This document shows positions 1-7,491 of a stretch of DNA of 30,900 nt, piece by piece (position 1 is the stretch's first letter; each line of letters opens with the position of its first letter). The DNA lies in the NCBI GenBank assembly GCA_002305315.1, contig DBQQ01000010.1:1-30900 (forward strand). The letters run 5' to 3'. The position numbers and the translations under genes were made by a program. Under the pieces are notes generated by a model. The model saw only the letters and a list, made by a program, of their open reading frames with translations, did no database searches and was not told where the DNA came from. Source of the DNA: Clostridiales bacterium UBA1390 (GTDB lineage: Bacteria > Bacillota > Clostridia > Lachnospirales > Bianqueaceae).

Positions 1-24
1 AGCTTTATGGAATGTCCTGGAAAC

Positions 25-56
25 GAAAAAGGAGTCCGTGCATTCACGGAACTCCT
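25..56 (-). terminator. Rho-independent terminator after the ferredoxin gene
   Basis: Read leftwards, an AGGAGT/ACTCCT stem extends through CCGTG/CACGG with one bulged A and a four-base loop, then runs into five T residues. It lies about 75 bases past the stop of the ferredoxin gene and closes the redox operon. Confidence 0.8.
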
Positions 57-132
57 TAGGAGATCATACTCTTTCATTCTGTATAAATGGTGAGACAGCG
101 TAGGTATTTTGCAACAGCCCCTTCACAAAACG

Positions 133-633
133 TTATTCTTCATTACAGGGAATTTTCTCCAAAAGCGTCTCGGCTGCCTCCTTCGGAAAATCTTGTGTCG
201 GTGGATTCTGGATCCACTCCTGCAACTTTTCTTTCGCGTTTTTGCTCTGAGGCAACATATAGCCGGATTCCCGGGATAGATCTTCATGAACAAGACGCAG
301 GGACTTCTCTGCGGCTGCGAGAAGCCGATACAACGCATCCTCCGAGGACTCCGCCGCGAGTTTTCTCGCCATGCTCTCCTCTTCTGCCTTAGAGTGCGCC
401 AATGCATGTGCAGCAGACAGCACCGGTTTTTCTTTCGGCTGCTGTGGAGGGTACGTCTGGGGAACCATGGAAATTGCGCCGCTAGGACATGCCTGCGCAC
501 AGAGGCCACATCCTGTACATTTTTGCCGATCGATCACGCTGTCTTCTGTATCCGTGGCTCCCACGGGACATACATATAGACACAAACAGTCCTTCGTACA
601 GAGCCGGAGATTTCTGACTGCGAATTGCTTCAT
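133..633 (-). CDS. Two-cluster 4Fe-4S ferredoxin-domain protein with a helical C-terminal extension
   Basis: This 166-residue protein carries two ferredoxin-type iron-sulfur motifs in its first 50 residues. The second (Cys39, 42, 45, 49, then Pro) is canonical CxxCxxCxxxCP. The first is unusual: Cys12, Asp15, Cys16, Cys18, Cys22, so Asp sits where the second ligand normally is and a spare Cys follows it. Residues 60-166 are charged and probably helical, with no motif I recognise. The role is presumably cytoplasmic electron transfer. The ATG overlaps the TGA of the upstream double-rubredoxin gene by four bases, and a GGGAGGAG ribosome site precedes it. The two are therefore co-transcribed and probably work in one redox chain. 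The electron donor and acceptor cannot be told from the sequence. Confidence 0.88.
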   Translation of the reverse strand: MKQFAVRNLRLCTKDCLCLYVCPVGATDTEDSVIDRQKCTGCGLCAQACPSGAISMVPQTYPPQQPKEKPVLSAAHALAHSKAEEESMARKLAAESSEDALYRLLAAAEKSLRLVHEDLSRESGYMLPQSKNAKEKLQEWIQNPPTQDFPKEAAETLLEKIPCNEE

Positions 634-1268
634 GCGCTTCTCCTCCCTTCCACCTTCTCAAACTTCCCGGCCGGTACCTTACATACCGGACAGAGTTCCG
701 GCGGATTCTCTCCTATAAAGATAAATCCGCAGATCGTACAAACCCAGACAAAGGTATTCTCCAGAAATGCCGGACCTTCTTTCTGATACCGCTCCACAAG
801 CGCCAACAGCATCCTCGTCACTTTTTCACCCCAGACGCAGATCCTGAGAGTCCCCCGATCCCGAACCTTTTCCGCAGCTTCGCGCAATGCTGGGTAGTGC
901 TGCTCCAGATCTCTGCGCAGTCCTGCTGCAAGATCTGCTAATTCTTTGCCCTCCGCCTTTGGACTGATCGATGTAAAATACACTGCTAGGCGACGGTATA
1001 ATGCCGCCTCCTCATCTTGATACTGTTTCTCACAACCCCTGGCCAAATTCGAACAGAGCGCGGCAAATTCTCCAAAGGAAATCTGTTCGGAAGACTCTGC
1101 TTCTGCTGCGTCTCCCACCGTCTGCGATACCTGCGGTGTTTCCGCCGTAAAAACAGATCCTGGCGCACCACAAATCGGACAGAACCAATTGTCGGCAATC
1201 TCCAGAAAAGCTCTGCCCTCTTTCTCCTCATCATAGACATAGCCACAGATGGGACACACGTACCTCAT
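630..1268 (-). CDS. Double-rubredoxin protein, rubrerythrin-like but without clear diiron ligands
   Basis: The 212-residue product begins with a rubredoxin domain (Cys5-x2-Cys8, then a second CPxCG knuckle near residue 30) and ends with a rubrerythrin-type rubredoxin domain (WVCTICGF followed by CPVC near residues 175-203). About 120 mostly helical residues lie between. Rubrerythrins carry ferritin-like ExxH pairs there, but I find none; the nearest is LEQHY. It is probably an electron carrier or oxygen-response protein. I chose the ATG at 1268 because AAAGGAGA lies six bases before it; a longer reading from 1304 has no ribosome site. The ferredoxin gene overlaps its stop by four bases. A TTGACA/TATAAT promoter lies just upstream. 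Confidence 0.85.
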   Translation of the reverse strand: MRYVCPICGYVYDEEKEGRAFLEIADNWFCPICGAPGSVFTAETPQVSQTVGDAAEAESSEQISFGEFAALCSNLARGCEKQYQDEEAALYRRLAVYFTSISPKAEGKELADLAAGLRRDLEQHYPALREAAEKVRDRGTLRICVWGEKVTRMLLALVERYQKEGPAFLENTFVWVCTICGFIFIGENPPELCPVCKVPAGKFEKVEGRRSA

Positions 1269-1315
1269 ATCTATTCTCCTTTCTAATTCAGATTTTTCTA
1301 ACAATTTCTACACCT

Positions 1316-1345
1316 ATTATAACGTGTTCCATCGTGCTTTGTCAA
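1316..1345 (-). promoter_or_regulatory. Sigma-A promoter of the rubredoxin-ferredoxin operon
   Basis: On the minus strand TTGACA (1345-1340) and TATAAT (1321-1316) are separated by 18 bases, about 48 bases before the ATG at 1268. Both hexamers match consensus exactly. No obvious operator is seen. Confidence 0.8.
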
Positions 1346-1357
1346 GGAGGTTTTCAT

Positions 1358-1402
1358 AAAAAAGAGCATGAAAAAGTGTCTATTCACTTTCTCATGCCTT
1401 TT
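1358..1402 (-). terminator. Rho-independent terminator, probably bidirectional
   Basis: GCATGA/TCATGC and AAAGTG/CACTTT stem segments, separated by one A-C mismatch, enclose a six-base loop and are flanked by an A-run and a T-run. On the minus strand it ends in CTCTTTTTT, isolating the redox operon from the relics and alcohol dehydrogenase upstream. Confidence 0.75.
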
Positions 1403-1407
1403 ACAAA

Positions 1408-1463
1408 TTACGCTGCTCCGCTGCCTCCATCCACGGCATAAACAGCGCCATTCACCAGGATAT
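1408..1463 (-). pseudogene. 3' relic of a short-chain dehydrogenase/reductase
   Basis: Immediately after the stop of the DUF4405 relic, in another frame, the minus strand reads DILVNGAVYAVDGGSGAA and then TAA. The core NGAVYAVDGG is the typical C-terminal end of short-chain dehydrogenases of the 3-oxoacyl-ACP-reductase type. About 230 upstream residues are missing, and no start or ribosome site is present. Family knowledge supports the identification, but the fragment is short, so an alternative reading as chance sequence cannot be excluded. Confidence 0.55.
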
Positions 1464-1883
1464 CTAACTTCGAAGCAGTCCCTTCATGAGATAATGTCCT
1501 ATCCAAACAAATAAACCCATGACCGCGCAGTAGTCGAGGAAGAAGAAAATGGGTTCCTCGAAGTCAAAGAAAACAAATTGGCTCTGCAGGAACATATACG
1601 TCGGAATCTGGCGAGACAGAAACGCATATACCCCATAGAGCGCGATTCCCGCACCCAGAATCCGCAGAATCATTCTTCTCGGACGAGAAGTAGGCCCGAA
1701 AATCCTTGCTGCCATGCCCATCATTCTATTCCAGTGAAAGCCCAAATGAAGGGACAGGAACAACAGTCCCCAATACGCCGACAACATATGCAATGTCCTG
1801 CCAAAGCCACGTCCCGCCCGGATCGGCAGAAAGGCGAAGACCTCTCTGGATATCAGTACCGCGCTGACCAGGGAACCCAGCAT
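1464..1883 (-). pseudogene. 5'-truncated DUF4405-type membrane protein
   Basis: The 139-residue reading frame matches, from memory, the C-terminal half of DUF4405 membrane proteins: a LISREVFAFLPI segment, then RTLHMLSAYWG and SLHLGFHW with the His residues typical of cytochrome-b-like helices, then a last helix GLFVWIGHYL. The usual first 80-90 residues, holding two membrane helices and another His motif, are absent. The frame opens only 20 bases past the alcohol dehydrogenase stop, with no ribosome site before its ATG. The C-terminal end looks complete. I read this as a relic of a deletion. The alternative, a short expressed membrane protein, is less likely. Confidence 0.65.
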
Positions 1884-1903
1884 TATTTTATTCGTTTGCG
1901 AAT

Positions 1904-3073
1904 TTATTCAAAGCACTCCTCGAAGATCTCCAGGATTTCCTCGTGTGTCATTGTCTTATAGCTCCCAGCAGAGATTCCACAAGAGTCCGCAATTGGTCTC
2001 AGCAACGCCTTGTCCGTCAAGCCCAGTTCTTTCAGTGTTGTCGGCAAACCAATCTCCCGGATGAAATCTGCCAGCGCCTGTATGCCTGCGAGCGCCAGTT
2101 CTTCATCGGTCCGATGGTCTCGGGGTATGTTCCAGACGTTCTCGGCGAAGCGCACAAACTTCGGGAGGCCCGCCTGATAAATGTGACGATAGTATACCGG
2201 ATGCAGTACTGCCAGCCCGCAGCCGTGGTTACAATTGGTATATGCACCCAGCTGATGCTCCATATTATGACACTCGAAATCACACTTCTTCCCCATCTTG
2301 ATGATACGGTTCTCAGCCATGGTCGCATCCCACATCAAATTGCTTCTGGCCGTATAATCCTCCGGATTTTGAATCGCCACCCGCAGGTTCCGGATCACGC
2401 TCTTCATCAAGGCTTCCATGATATCGTCGGAAACATTATCCTCATTGGGTTCACTGAAGTAGGTTTCCATGATATGACTCAGAATATCAAAACTGCCGGA
2501 TATCATCTGCTTCTTCGGCACACTGTAGGTGTATGTGGGATCCATCAGCGCAAACCGAGGATTCAACTTCGGATAGTCTCTGCCCGTCTTGATCTTCTTT
2601 TCCTCGTTCGTGATGACCGCGCCGCCATTGCATTCACTGCCAGTCCCCGCCACTGTGACGATCACACCCAGCGGCAAAGGCTCCACGTTGATGTGTCCTA
2701 ATCTCTCCCAATAATCGGTCCAGATATCGCCCTCATATCGGGCCGCCAACGAAACCGCCTTACAGCAATCCATCACCGAACCGCCGCCGATGGCCAGGAT
2801 CATATCCGCATGATTTTCTCGTGCCAGCGCCGCTCCTTCCTGCACCTTTCTATACGTCGGATTCGCCATGATCCCAGAAAACTCCACGACCTTTTTCCCT
2901 TTGTCTCTCAGAATACTCATGACCTCATCATATACGCCATTTTGTTTGATAGAACCACCGCCATAGGCCAACAGAATGGTCTCATGAGATCTGGTCAGAC
3001 ATCCCAGATATTCCCTGACGCAGCCCTGCCCGAAATACACCTTCGTCGCATTCTGAAAAATAAAATTGTTCAT
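1904..3073 (-). CDS. Iron-containing alcohol dehydrogenase, butanol-dehydrogenase type
   Basis: This 389-residue protein is full length for group III iron-dependent alcohol dehydrogenases and resembles the BdhA/YqhD branch. It should reduce aldehydes to alcohols with NAD(P)H in the cytoplasm. The dinucleotide-binding loop is AIGGGSVMDCCKAV near residue 95. The metal-site motifs are SFDILSHIMETYF (Asp and His) and CHNMEHQLGAYTNCNHGCGLAVLHP (two His). AGTGSE is also conserved. AAAGGAAG lies eight bases before the ATG. Just downstream are two truncated gene relics, so it may once have belonged to a longer operon. The substrate cannot be assigned from sequence, and no Rex-like operator was recognised upstream. 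Confidence 0.9.
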   Translation of the reverse strand: MNNFIFQNATKVYFGQGCVREYLGCLTRSHETILLAYGGGSIKQNGVYDEVMSILRDKGKKVVEFSGIMANPTYRKVQEGAALARENHADMILAIGGGSVMDCCKAVSLAARYEGDIWTDYWERLGHINVEPLPLGVIVTVAGTGSECNGGAVITNEEKKIKTGRDYPKLNPRFALMDPTYTYSVPKKQMISGSFDILSHIMETYFSEPNEDNVSDDIMEALMKSVIRNLRVAIQNPEDYTARSNLMWDATMAENRIIKMGKKCDFECHNMEHQLGAYTNCNHGCGLAVLHPVYYRHIYQAGLPKFVRFAENVWNIPRDHRTDEELALAGIQALADFIREIGLPTTLKELGLTDKALLRPIADSCGISAGSYKTMTHEEILEIFEECFE

Positions 3074-3233
3074 GAAAAGACTTCCTTTCCTTCTTCACTT
3101 CGATATTCCTCAGGAGAAGGGCCGTCGCCTTTCTTCTGACATCTTGATTATAAGGATTGAAAGCCTGATGTGGAAGTCTCCGTTTGTTACGTTGTTTTAA
3201 CCTTCTGCTTAATAGTACGCCAGCTTACCATAG

Positions 3234-3271
3234 AAGAAGGCCCTGGAACAATAAAGCTCCAAGGCCTTCTT
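3234..3271 (-). terminator. Hairpin between tRNA-Leu and the alcohol dehydrogenase gene
   Basis: AAGAAGGCC/GGCCTTCTT arms (nine pairs) continue through TGGA/TCCA around an AT-rich loop. It sits 35 bases beyond the tRNA 3' end and is followed on the minus strand by TTCTAT, a weak T-tract. A run of seven T residues just after the tRNA, at 3290-3297, also helps to end that transcript. Confidence 0.6.
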
Positions 3272-3305
3272 AAAAAGGAGTCTATTATGAAAAAAACTCG
3301 AAGAC

Positions 3306-3389
3306 TGCGGATAACAGGAGTCGAACCTGCATGAAGTTGCCCCCACATGGACCTGAACCATGCGCGTCTGCCAATTCCGCCATATCCGC
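3306..3389 (-). tRNA. tRNA-Leu (anticodon CAG)
   Basis: The 84-base sequence folds as a class II tRNA. The acceptor pairs GCGGATA with TATCCGC and the discriminator is A. The D-arm contains AATTGGCAGAC. The anticodon stem CATGG/CCATG encloses loop TTCAGGT, giving CAG at 3355-3353. A long variable arm and the T-loop TTCGACT follow. The long variable arm and A discriminator fit leucine. CCA is not encoded. It reads CUG codons and stands alone rather than in a tRNA cluster. Confidence 0.95.
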
Positions 3390-3411
3390 ATACTGCTTTT
3401 GCAGTACATTT

Positions 3412-3440
3412 ATGATAGCACATTTTCCGCAGATCGTCAA
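3412..3440 (-). promoter_or_regulatory. Promoter of tRNA-Leu
   Basis: Minus-strand TTGACG (3440-3435) and TATCAT (3417-3412) are spaced exactly 17 bases, 23 bases before the mature tRNA 5' end. It lies between the upstream ABC-operon terminator and the tRNA, so the tRNA is an independent unit. Confidence 0.8.
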
Positions 3441-3451
3441 CTATTTTTTTT

Positions 3452-3483
3452 AAAAAAGAGGTGTGCCTCTGCACACCCCTTTT
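3452..3483 (-). terminator. Terminator of the LplA/B/C-type importer operon
   Basis: Read leftwards, the arms AAAGGGGTGTGC and GCACACCTCTTTT pair with one mismatch around the loop AGAG, then run into T residues. It starts about 22 bases after the stop of the last permease gene. Confidence 0.85.
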
Positions 3484-3505
3484 AGGAGAGAAAAAGAAAT
3501 CCAAA

Positions 3506-4390
3506 TCAGCCCTTTAAGGAACCGATCATGACACCCTTGACAAAATATTTCTGGATCCAGGGATACAGAATCAGGATCGGTACCGTGGCCACAATGACCG
3601 TGGCGTATTTGATCGTGAAGCTCATGGCATAACTGTTGCCAAATGCGGCGCCAATCGTCATATCATCGACTTCACTTTCCACCACGATATCCCGCAGGAT
3701 TAGCTGCAGCGGGAATTTATTCTTATCCCGCAAATAAATATTTGCGCTGAACCAGGAATTCCAGTGTCCTACCGCGTAGAAGAGTCCAATAACAGCGATC
3801 GTCGGAATCGACAATGGCAAAATCAGCTTGAAGAGGATCGTCCATTCTCCTGCTCCATCAATACGCGCAGATTCTTCCAAACTGGCAGGAATACTCTGAA
3901 ACATTGTTCGCATAATAATCATATTATAGGTAGAAATCGCACCGGGAATAATCAGAGCCCAAAGCGTATCATACATGCCGAGATCCCGAACCAACAAATA
4001 GTTGGGAATCATGCCACCATCTACGAACATGGTCACCGTAATCAGAATCATGATCGGCTTTTTCAGCATAGGTCCTGTTCTGGATAAGAAATACGCCCCT
4101 ACGCAAGTCATCAGCAAATTGATTCCCGTACCTACTACCACAATAAAAATGGTATTTTTATATCCAATTAGTATATTCGGATTATTTAATACAGCCCAAT
4201 ACGAATCCAGGTTGGGGCTTAATGGATACAGGAGTGTCCCGCTATGTGCGATAAACTCGTTCGGATCACTCAGTGAGGCAAACAATACATATAAAAATGG
4301 ATACAACGTGATAATCATTAAGAAGATCATCAGCAACGTGTTAATCAGAGTAAACACATGATCCATCGGTGTTTTTTTATATACTACCAT
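3506..4390 (-). CDS. Carbohydrate ABC transporter permease, LplC/YtcP type
   Basis: This 294-residue inner-membrane permease has six predicted helices and the cytoplasmic EAA loop (LEESARIDGAGEWTILFKLILPLSIP) that docks onto the ATPase. The C-terminal motif VKGVMIGSLKG is typical of LplC/YtcP permeases, which belong to oligosaccharide importers of the CUT1 class. AAAGGAGG lies nine bases before the ATG. It is the third gene of a solute-binding protein/LplB/LplC unit and is followed by a terminator. No ATPase is encoded with it, as is usual for these importers, which use a shared MsmX-type ATPase made elsewhere. The transported sugar is unknown. Confidence 0.92.
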   Translation of the reverse strand: MVVYKKTPMDHVFTLINTLLMIFLMIITLYPFLYVLFASLSDPNEFIAHSGTLLYPLSPNLDSYWAVLNNPNILIGYKNTIFIVVVGTGINLLMTCVGAYFLSRTGPMLKKPIMILITVTMFVDGGMIPNYLLVRDLGMYDTLWALIIPGAISTYNMIIMRTMFQSIPASLEESARIDGAGEWTILFKLILPLSIPTIAVIGLFYAVGHWNSWFSANIYLRDKNKFPLQLILRDIVVESEVDDMTIGAAFGNSYAMSFTIKYATVIVATVPILILYPWIQKYFVKGVMIGSLKG

Positions 4391-4405
4391 GACTGTTTTC
4401 CTCCT

Positions 4406-5338
4406 TTACCACAAACTGGTATCCGTCAGCCGGCGGCTAACCGTGTTGGTGAATACCAGGAGAATGATGTTGATGACGGAATTAAACAGACCCACAGCCG
4501 TACTATAGCTGTAATCATTATCTACCAGACCCTTTCGGTAAACATATGTAGAGATAACATCCGCCACCTCATAGGTCAGCGGAGAATACAGCAGCAGAAT
4601 CTTCTCATGTCCAACACTCATCAGGCTGCCTACCTCCATAATCAGCTTAATCACGATGGTGGGCAGAATACCCGGCAAGGTGATGTAGATCATACGTTGG
4701 AATCGCTTGGCGCCATCGATATAAGCAGCCTCATACTGTTCCTGATCTACACTCGATAGAGCGGACAGATAAATAATACTTCCCCATCCAAAACCCGACC
4801 AAATACCACTGGCAATATAGATAGGCCGGAAGGCCTCCTTACTCATCAACAGGTCAGAACGTGTTCCTCCAAAGAGTTCAATGATATCATTAAACAGACC
4901 ATCCTTGGCGCTAAACGATACAATCAGTCCACAGATCACCACTGTCGATACAAAGTGAGGCAGATAGGTTACGGTCTGTACAATTTTCTTAAACTTGGAA
5001 TTCTGCACCTCGTTCAGCAGAAGTGCAAAAATAATCGGAGCTGGAAAACCAAAGACCAGATTCAAACAGCTGATAATCAGCGTATTTTTCAGTGTTCTAA
5101 AGAAATAGATACTCGAGAAAAAGTCCTGGAAATGTTCGAAACCCACCCAAGGACATTCCCATATGGTTCTTGTGATACGATAGTCCTTAAACGCGATCTG
5201 TAATCCGTATAAGGGCACATATTTGAATACGATATAGTACAATAAGAGCGGCAGGGCAAAAAACAGATACAGATACCGATAGCGATATAGGTCCAGCTTT
5301 AATCGCTGCCAAAACGTTTTTTTCGCGACTTGCGCCAT
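4406..5338 (-). CDS. ABC transporter permease, LplB type
   Basis: This 310-residue inner-membrane permease pairs with the LplC-type subunit to form the channel of a sugar importer. The N-terminus has the LplB-type segment YRYLYLFFALPLLLYYIVFKYVPLYGLQIAFKDY split across the first helix. The EAA loop reads EAAYIDGAKRFQRMIYITLPGI. Six helices are predicted and the length is usual for the family. It lies 15 bases upstream of the LplC-type gene and about 126 bases downstream of the binding-protein gene. That gap is filled by a large hairpin, which probably lowers permease expression relative to the binding protein. Its ribosome site (AAGGATGTGAG) is weak, which fits a lower output. Confidence 0.92.
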   Translation of the reverse strand: MAQVAKKTFWQRLKLDLYRYRYLYLFFALPLLLYYIVFKYVPLYGLQIAFKDYRITRTIWECPWVGFEHFQDFFSSIYFFRTLKNTLIISCLNLVFGFPAPIIFALLLNEVQNSKFKKIVQTVTYLPHFVSTVVICGLIVSFSAKDGLFNDIIELFGGTRSDLLMSKEAFRPIYIASGIWSGFGWGSIIYLSALSSVDQEQYEAAYIDGAKRFQRMIYITLPGILPTIVIKLIMEVGSLMSVGHEKILLLYSPLTYEVADVISTYVYRKGLVDNDYSYSTAVGLFNSVINIILLVFTNTVSRRLTDTSLW

Positions 5339-5404
5339 AATCTCACATCCTTATATCAAAGAATCCACCTTTTCAGTCTTAAATATGATGATTGCTACAC
5401 TCAT

Positions 5405-5446
5405 CCTTTGCAAGGGGCACGGTACACAGCCCGTGCCCTGCAAAGG
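5405..5446 (-). promoter_or_regulatory. Intercistronic hairpin between binding-protein and permease genes
   Basis: CCTTTGCA/TGCAAAGG (eight pairs) and GGGCACGG/CCGTGCCC (eight pairs) form a long stem with a two-base bulge. No T-run follows on the minus strand, so it is unlikely to be a full terminator. Such hairpins downstream of binding-protein genes commonly protect the upstream mRNA and unbalance expression; that role is inferred here. Confidence 0.65.
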
Positions 5447-5464
5447 TTCTTTTATACTGGATAT

Positions 5465-7168
5465 TTATCTCTGCTGATAACGATCATATGCAGCCTGCTT
5501 GCAAGCAATCGCTTCTTCGATACCCATATCGATTACGCTCTGCACATATGCATCCCAGTCTGTCTCCAGACTTCTTTCCCCGATAATAAACTCATTATAC
5601 GCAGCCTCTACATAGGTGCTGATATCAGCCATCAAATTTGAATATGTACTATTCTCCTCTGTGGTCATTACAACCGGCGGCATTGTGATATCTTCTGTTG
5701 CCAGATTCCAGTTATCCTGGATTTCTCCCTTATAGGGCTCATTCAGGTTCATCTGCTCATAGAAACGATAGTCACGAGCATTCGGGTAGTTGATAGAACC
5801 TAACATCCAACGAGAAATACTCTGTTCCTCACTCCAACCGCTATCATTGGTCTTAACCTCATCCATGATGGTTGGATATCCATCTACCCACTCAAAGCTC
5901 TCGCCTTCGATACCAAAGGTAGACAGCAGAGACCCTTCATCCGTATATGCATAATCCAGCCAACGCAGAGCGATTTCCACATTTTCACAAGCAGTTGTCA
6001 CTGCCGTACCACGAGGATTCGCGTTATTATCGTCTACATTGCACTGATATCCATCCGGACCAATCAGCCACGGCACAGAAACATAGTTATACTTTTCATT
6101 CTCCAGTTTCAGATTGTCGTGATTTGCGATCAAGCCAGAACCCATGGAATCCACTGTAAATCCTGCTAATCCCTGCGTGATGAAACTCAGAGAACTATCC
6201 TGCACCGCAAAGTCAGAATTGATCAATCCTTCGGTGTATAGCTTGTTCATGTACTCCAGGAATTTACGGAAATTATCCGTAATAGGTCCATACACAATAG
6301 TTCCCGGGTTTTCCGGATCATTATGCATGTCGATACGAGTTCCAAAGGAACCGGCAATCACGCCCAACTGCGTGGTTCCCTTTCCAATTGCGAACGGAAT
6401 CTCATCCGTGGTATCGCCATTTCCATTCATATCGTTATCACGGAAAGCAACCAGCACGTCATAGAGCTCGTCCGTCGTAGTAGGCATCTTCAGTCCCAGC
6501 TGATCCAGCCAGTCCTGACGAATCTGGGGGCCTTTGATCTTGAAGTACACAATGTCCTTCGTCTCTACATTCGCATTGAAGTTTACAAACTGATACAGCG
6601 TACCATCATCCAGCATGAACGCCCTGTTTTCTTCCGGGTTCGCCTGCATCCACTCATAGTATGCTGGAGCGTACTGCGGCATCAGCTCGGTCAGATCCAG
6701 AATGACTTCATCTTCCAGCAGTGCCGGAACACCGCCTGCAGCATTGCCCAAGTTCCAGTTAATCATATCCGGATACTCGCCGCTGGCGATCATCATGGAG
6801 AATGTCTCATCACTGGTGTTATGATCCCACTGAATCTGCACATTGGTCAGCTCTTCCAGGTACTTGAAGAACTCCACATCTGCGTAGGTCTCCATTGTTG
6901 CGGACATAGCACCGTTGATTCTGATGTAATAACTCAACTGCACAGGCTCGTCCGACAAGGGATAGGTTGCCTCTCCACCGACTTCTGCTTCCGCCTGTGA
7001 ATCTTCCGCCTGAGAAGTATCTCCCGCGGAATCTGCTGTCGACTGCTCCTGAGCCTGAGAAGTCTCAGCCGCAGAGCTGTCATTCTGTGATGTTTCGCCG
7101 CTGCTGCAGGCCATGGAGCCAATGAGCATCAGCGCACACATCAAGAGAGCAATCAGTCTCTTTTTCAT
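5465..7168 (-). CDS. LplA-type extracellular solute-binding lipoprotein
   Basis: This 567-residue lipoprotein is the receptor of the sugar importer. It has a signal peptide with a charged start (MKKR), a hydrophobic core and a lipobox-like IGSMAC ending at Cys21; Ser at -3 is less usual than Leu. A low-complexity Ser/Glu/Gln/Ala linker to about residue 68 precedes the folded domain. Length and features such as WDHNTSDETFSMMIASGEYPD and the late LGSINYPNARDYRFYEQMN fit the large LplA/YtcQ binding proteins, which take oligosaccharides. AGGAGG precedes the ATG by eight bases. It is the first gene of the unit and has its own promoter. No sugar hydrolase is nearby to hint at the ligand. Confidence 0.92.
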   Translation of the reverse strand: MKKRLIALLMCALMLIGSMACSSGETSQNDSSAAETSQAQEQSTADSAGDTSQAEDSQAEAEVGGEATYPLSDEPVQLSYYIRINGAMSATMETYADVEFFKYLEELTNVQIQWDHNTSDETFSMMIASGEYPDMINWNLGNAAGGVPALLEDEVILDLTELMPQYAPAYYEWMQANPEENRAFMLDDGTLYQFVNFNANVETKDIVYFKIKGPQIRQDWLDQLGLKMPTTTDELYDVLVAFRDNDMNGNGDTTDEIPFAIGKGTTQLGVIAGSFGTRIDMHNDPENPGTIVYGPITDNFRKFLEYMNKLYTEGLINSDFAVQDSSLSFITQGLAGFTVDSMGSGLIANHDNLKLENEKYNYVSVPWLIGPDGYQCNVDDNNANPRGTAVTTACENVEIALRWLDYAYTDEGSLLSTFGIEGESFEWVDGYPTIMDEVKTNDSGWSEEQSISRWMLGSINYPNARDYRFYEQMNLNEPYKGEIQDNWNLATEDITMPPVVMTTEENSTYSNLMADISTYVEAAYNEFIIGERSLETDWDAYVQSVIDMGIEEAIACKQAAYDRYQQR

Positions 7169-7190
7169 GTTATTCCTCCTAACATTCCCG

Positions 7191-7245
7191 GGGGGTTGTC
7201 CCCCTGTTTTGTCTAATTATATATTCCCCCGTGCAGATTTAACAA
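7191..7245 (-). promoter_or_regulatory. Promoter and leader hairpin of the LplA/B/C-type operon
   Basis: Minus-strand TTGTTA (7245-7240) and TATAAT (7221-7216) are 18 bases apart. The predicted leader of about 40 bases contains a GGGGG-ACAA-CCCCC stem-loop at 7191-7204, ending ten bases before the AGGAGG ribosome site. Another GGGGG lies in the promoter spacer. The hairpin could modulate ribosome access; this is inferred. Confidence 0.65.
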
Positions 7246-7491
7246 GGAATAATGTCTACTAAACATGGAAATATGTCGTTTTCCCTTAACACCCTATTCA
7301 TATTTCTCTTTTACACATGAAAATGCCGATACAAAGCGCTTTTGCCTCTCATCCATTTTGCATAACGCCTTCATTCTTCACCCATTACCACTTTTATCCA
7401 TAAGAAAAGCGTCCCCTAAAAAGCATAAATTTCCATATGGAAAATCCGCTTTCTAAGATGGAACGCTCGATTAATGTATTCTAAAGCACTA
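7246..7491. other. Intergenic region with two palindromes, no gene
   Basis: Together with the promoter, this fills the 323-base gap between the binding-protein gene and the uncharacterised gene upstream. It is AT-rich and has no credible reading frame with a ribosome site. It holds the 10-bp palindrome AAAGCGCTTT at 7333-7342, which resembles the core of a LacI-family or cre operator but has poor outer matches, and the perfect 14-bp palindrome TTTCCATATGGAAA at 7430-7443. Both lie upstream of the importer promoter and could be regulator sites. No clear terminator for the upstream gene was found. Confidence 0.4.

Noticed and set aside
1943..2701. A 252-residue frame opposite the alcohol dehydrogenase gene
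   Set aside because: It has no family features and lies fully antisense to a conserved enzyme.
7333..7342. CcpA cre site upstream of the sugar importer
   Set aside because: The core AAAGCGCTTT fits, but the outer positions do not match the cre consensus, so I list it only as a palindrome.
7265..7456. A 63-residue frame in the intergenic region upstream of the LplA-type gene
   Set aside because: No ribosome site and no recognisable sequence; the region is better explained as regulatory DNA.
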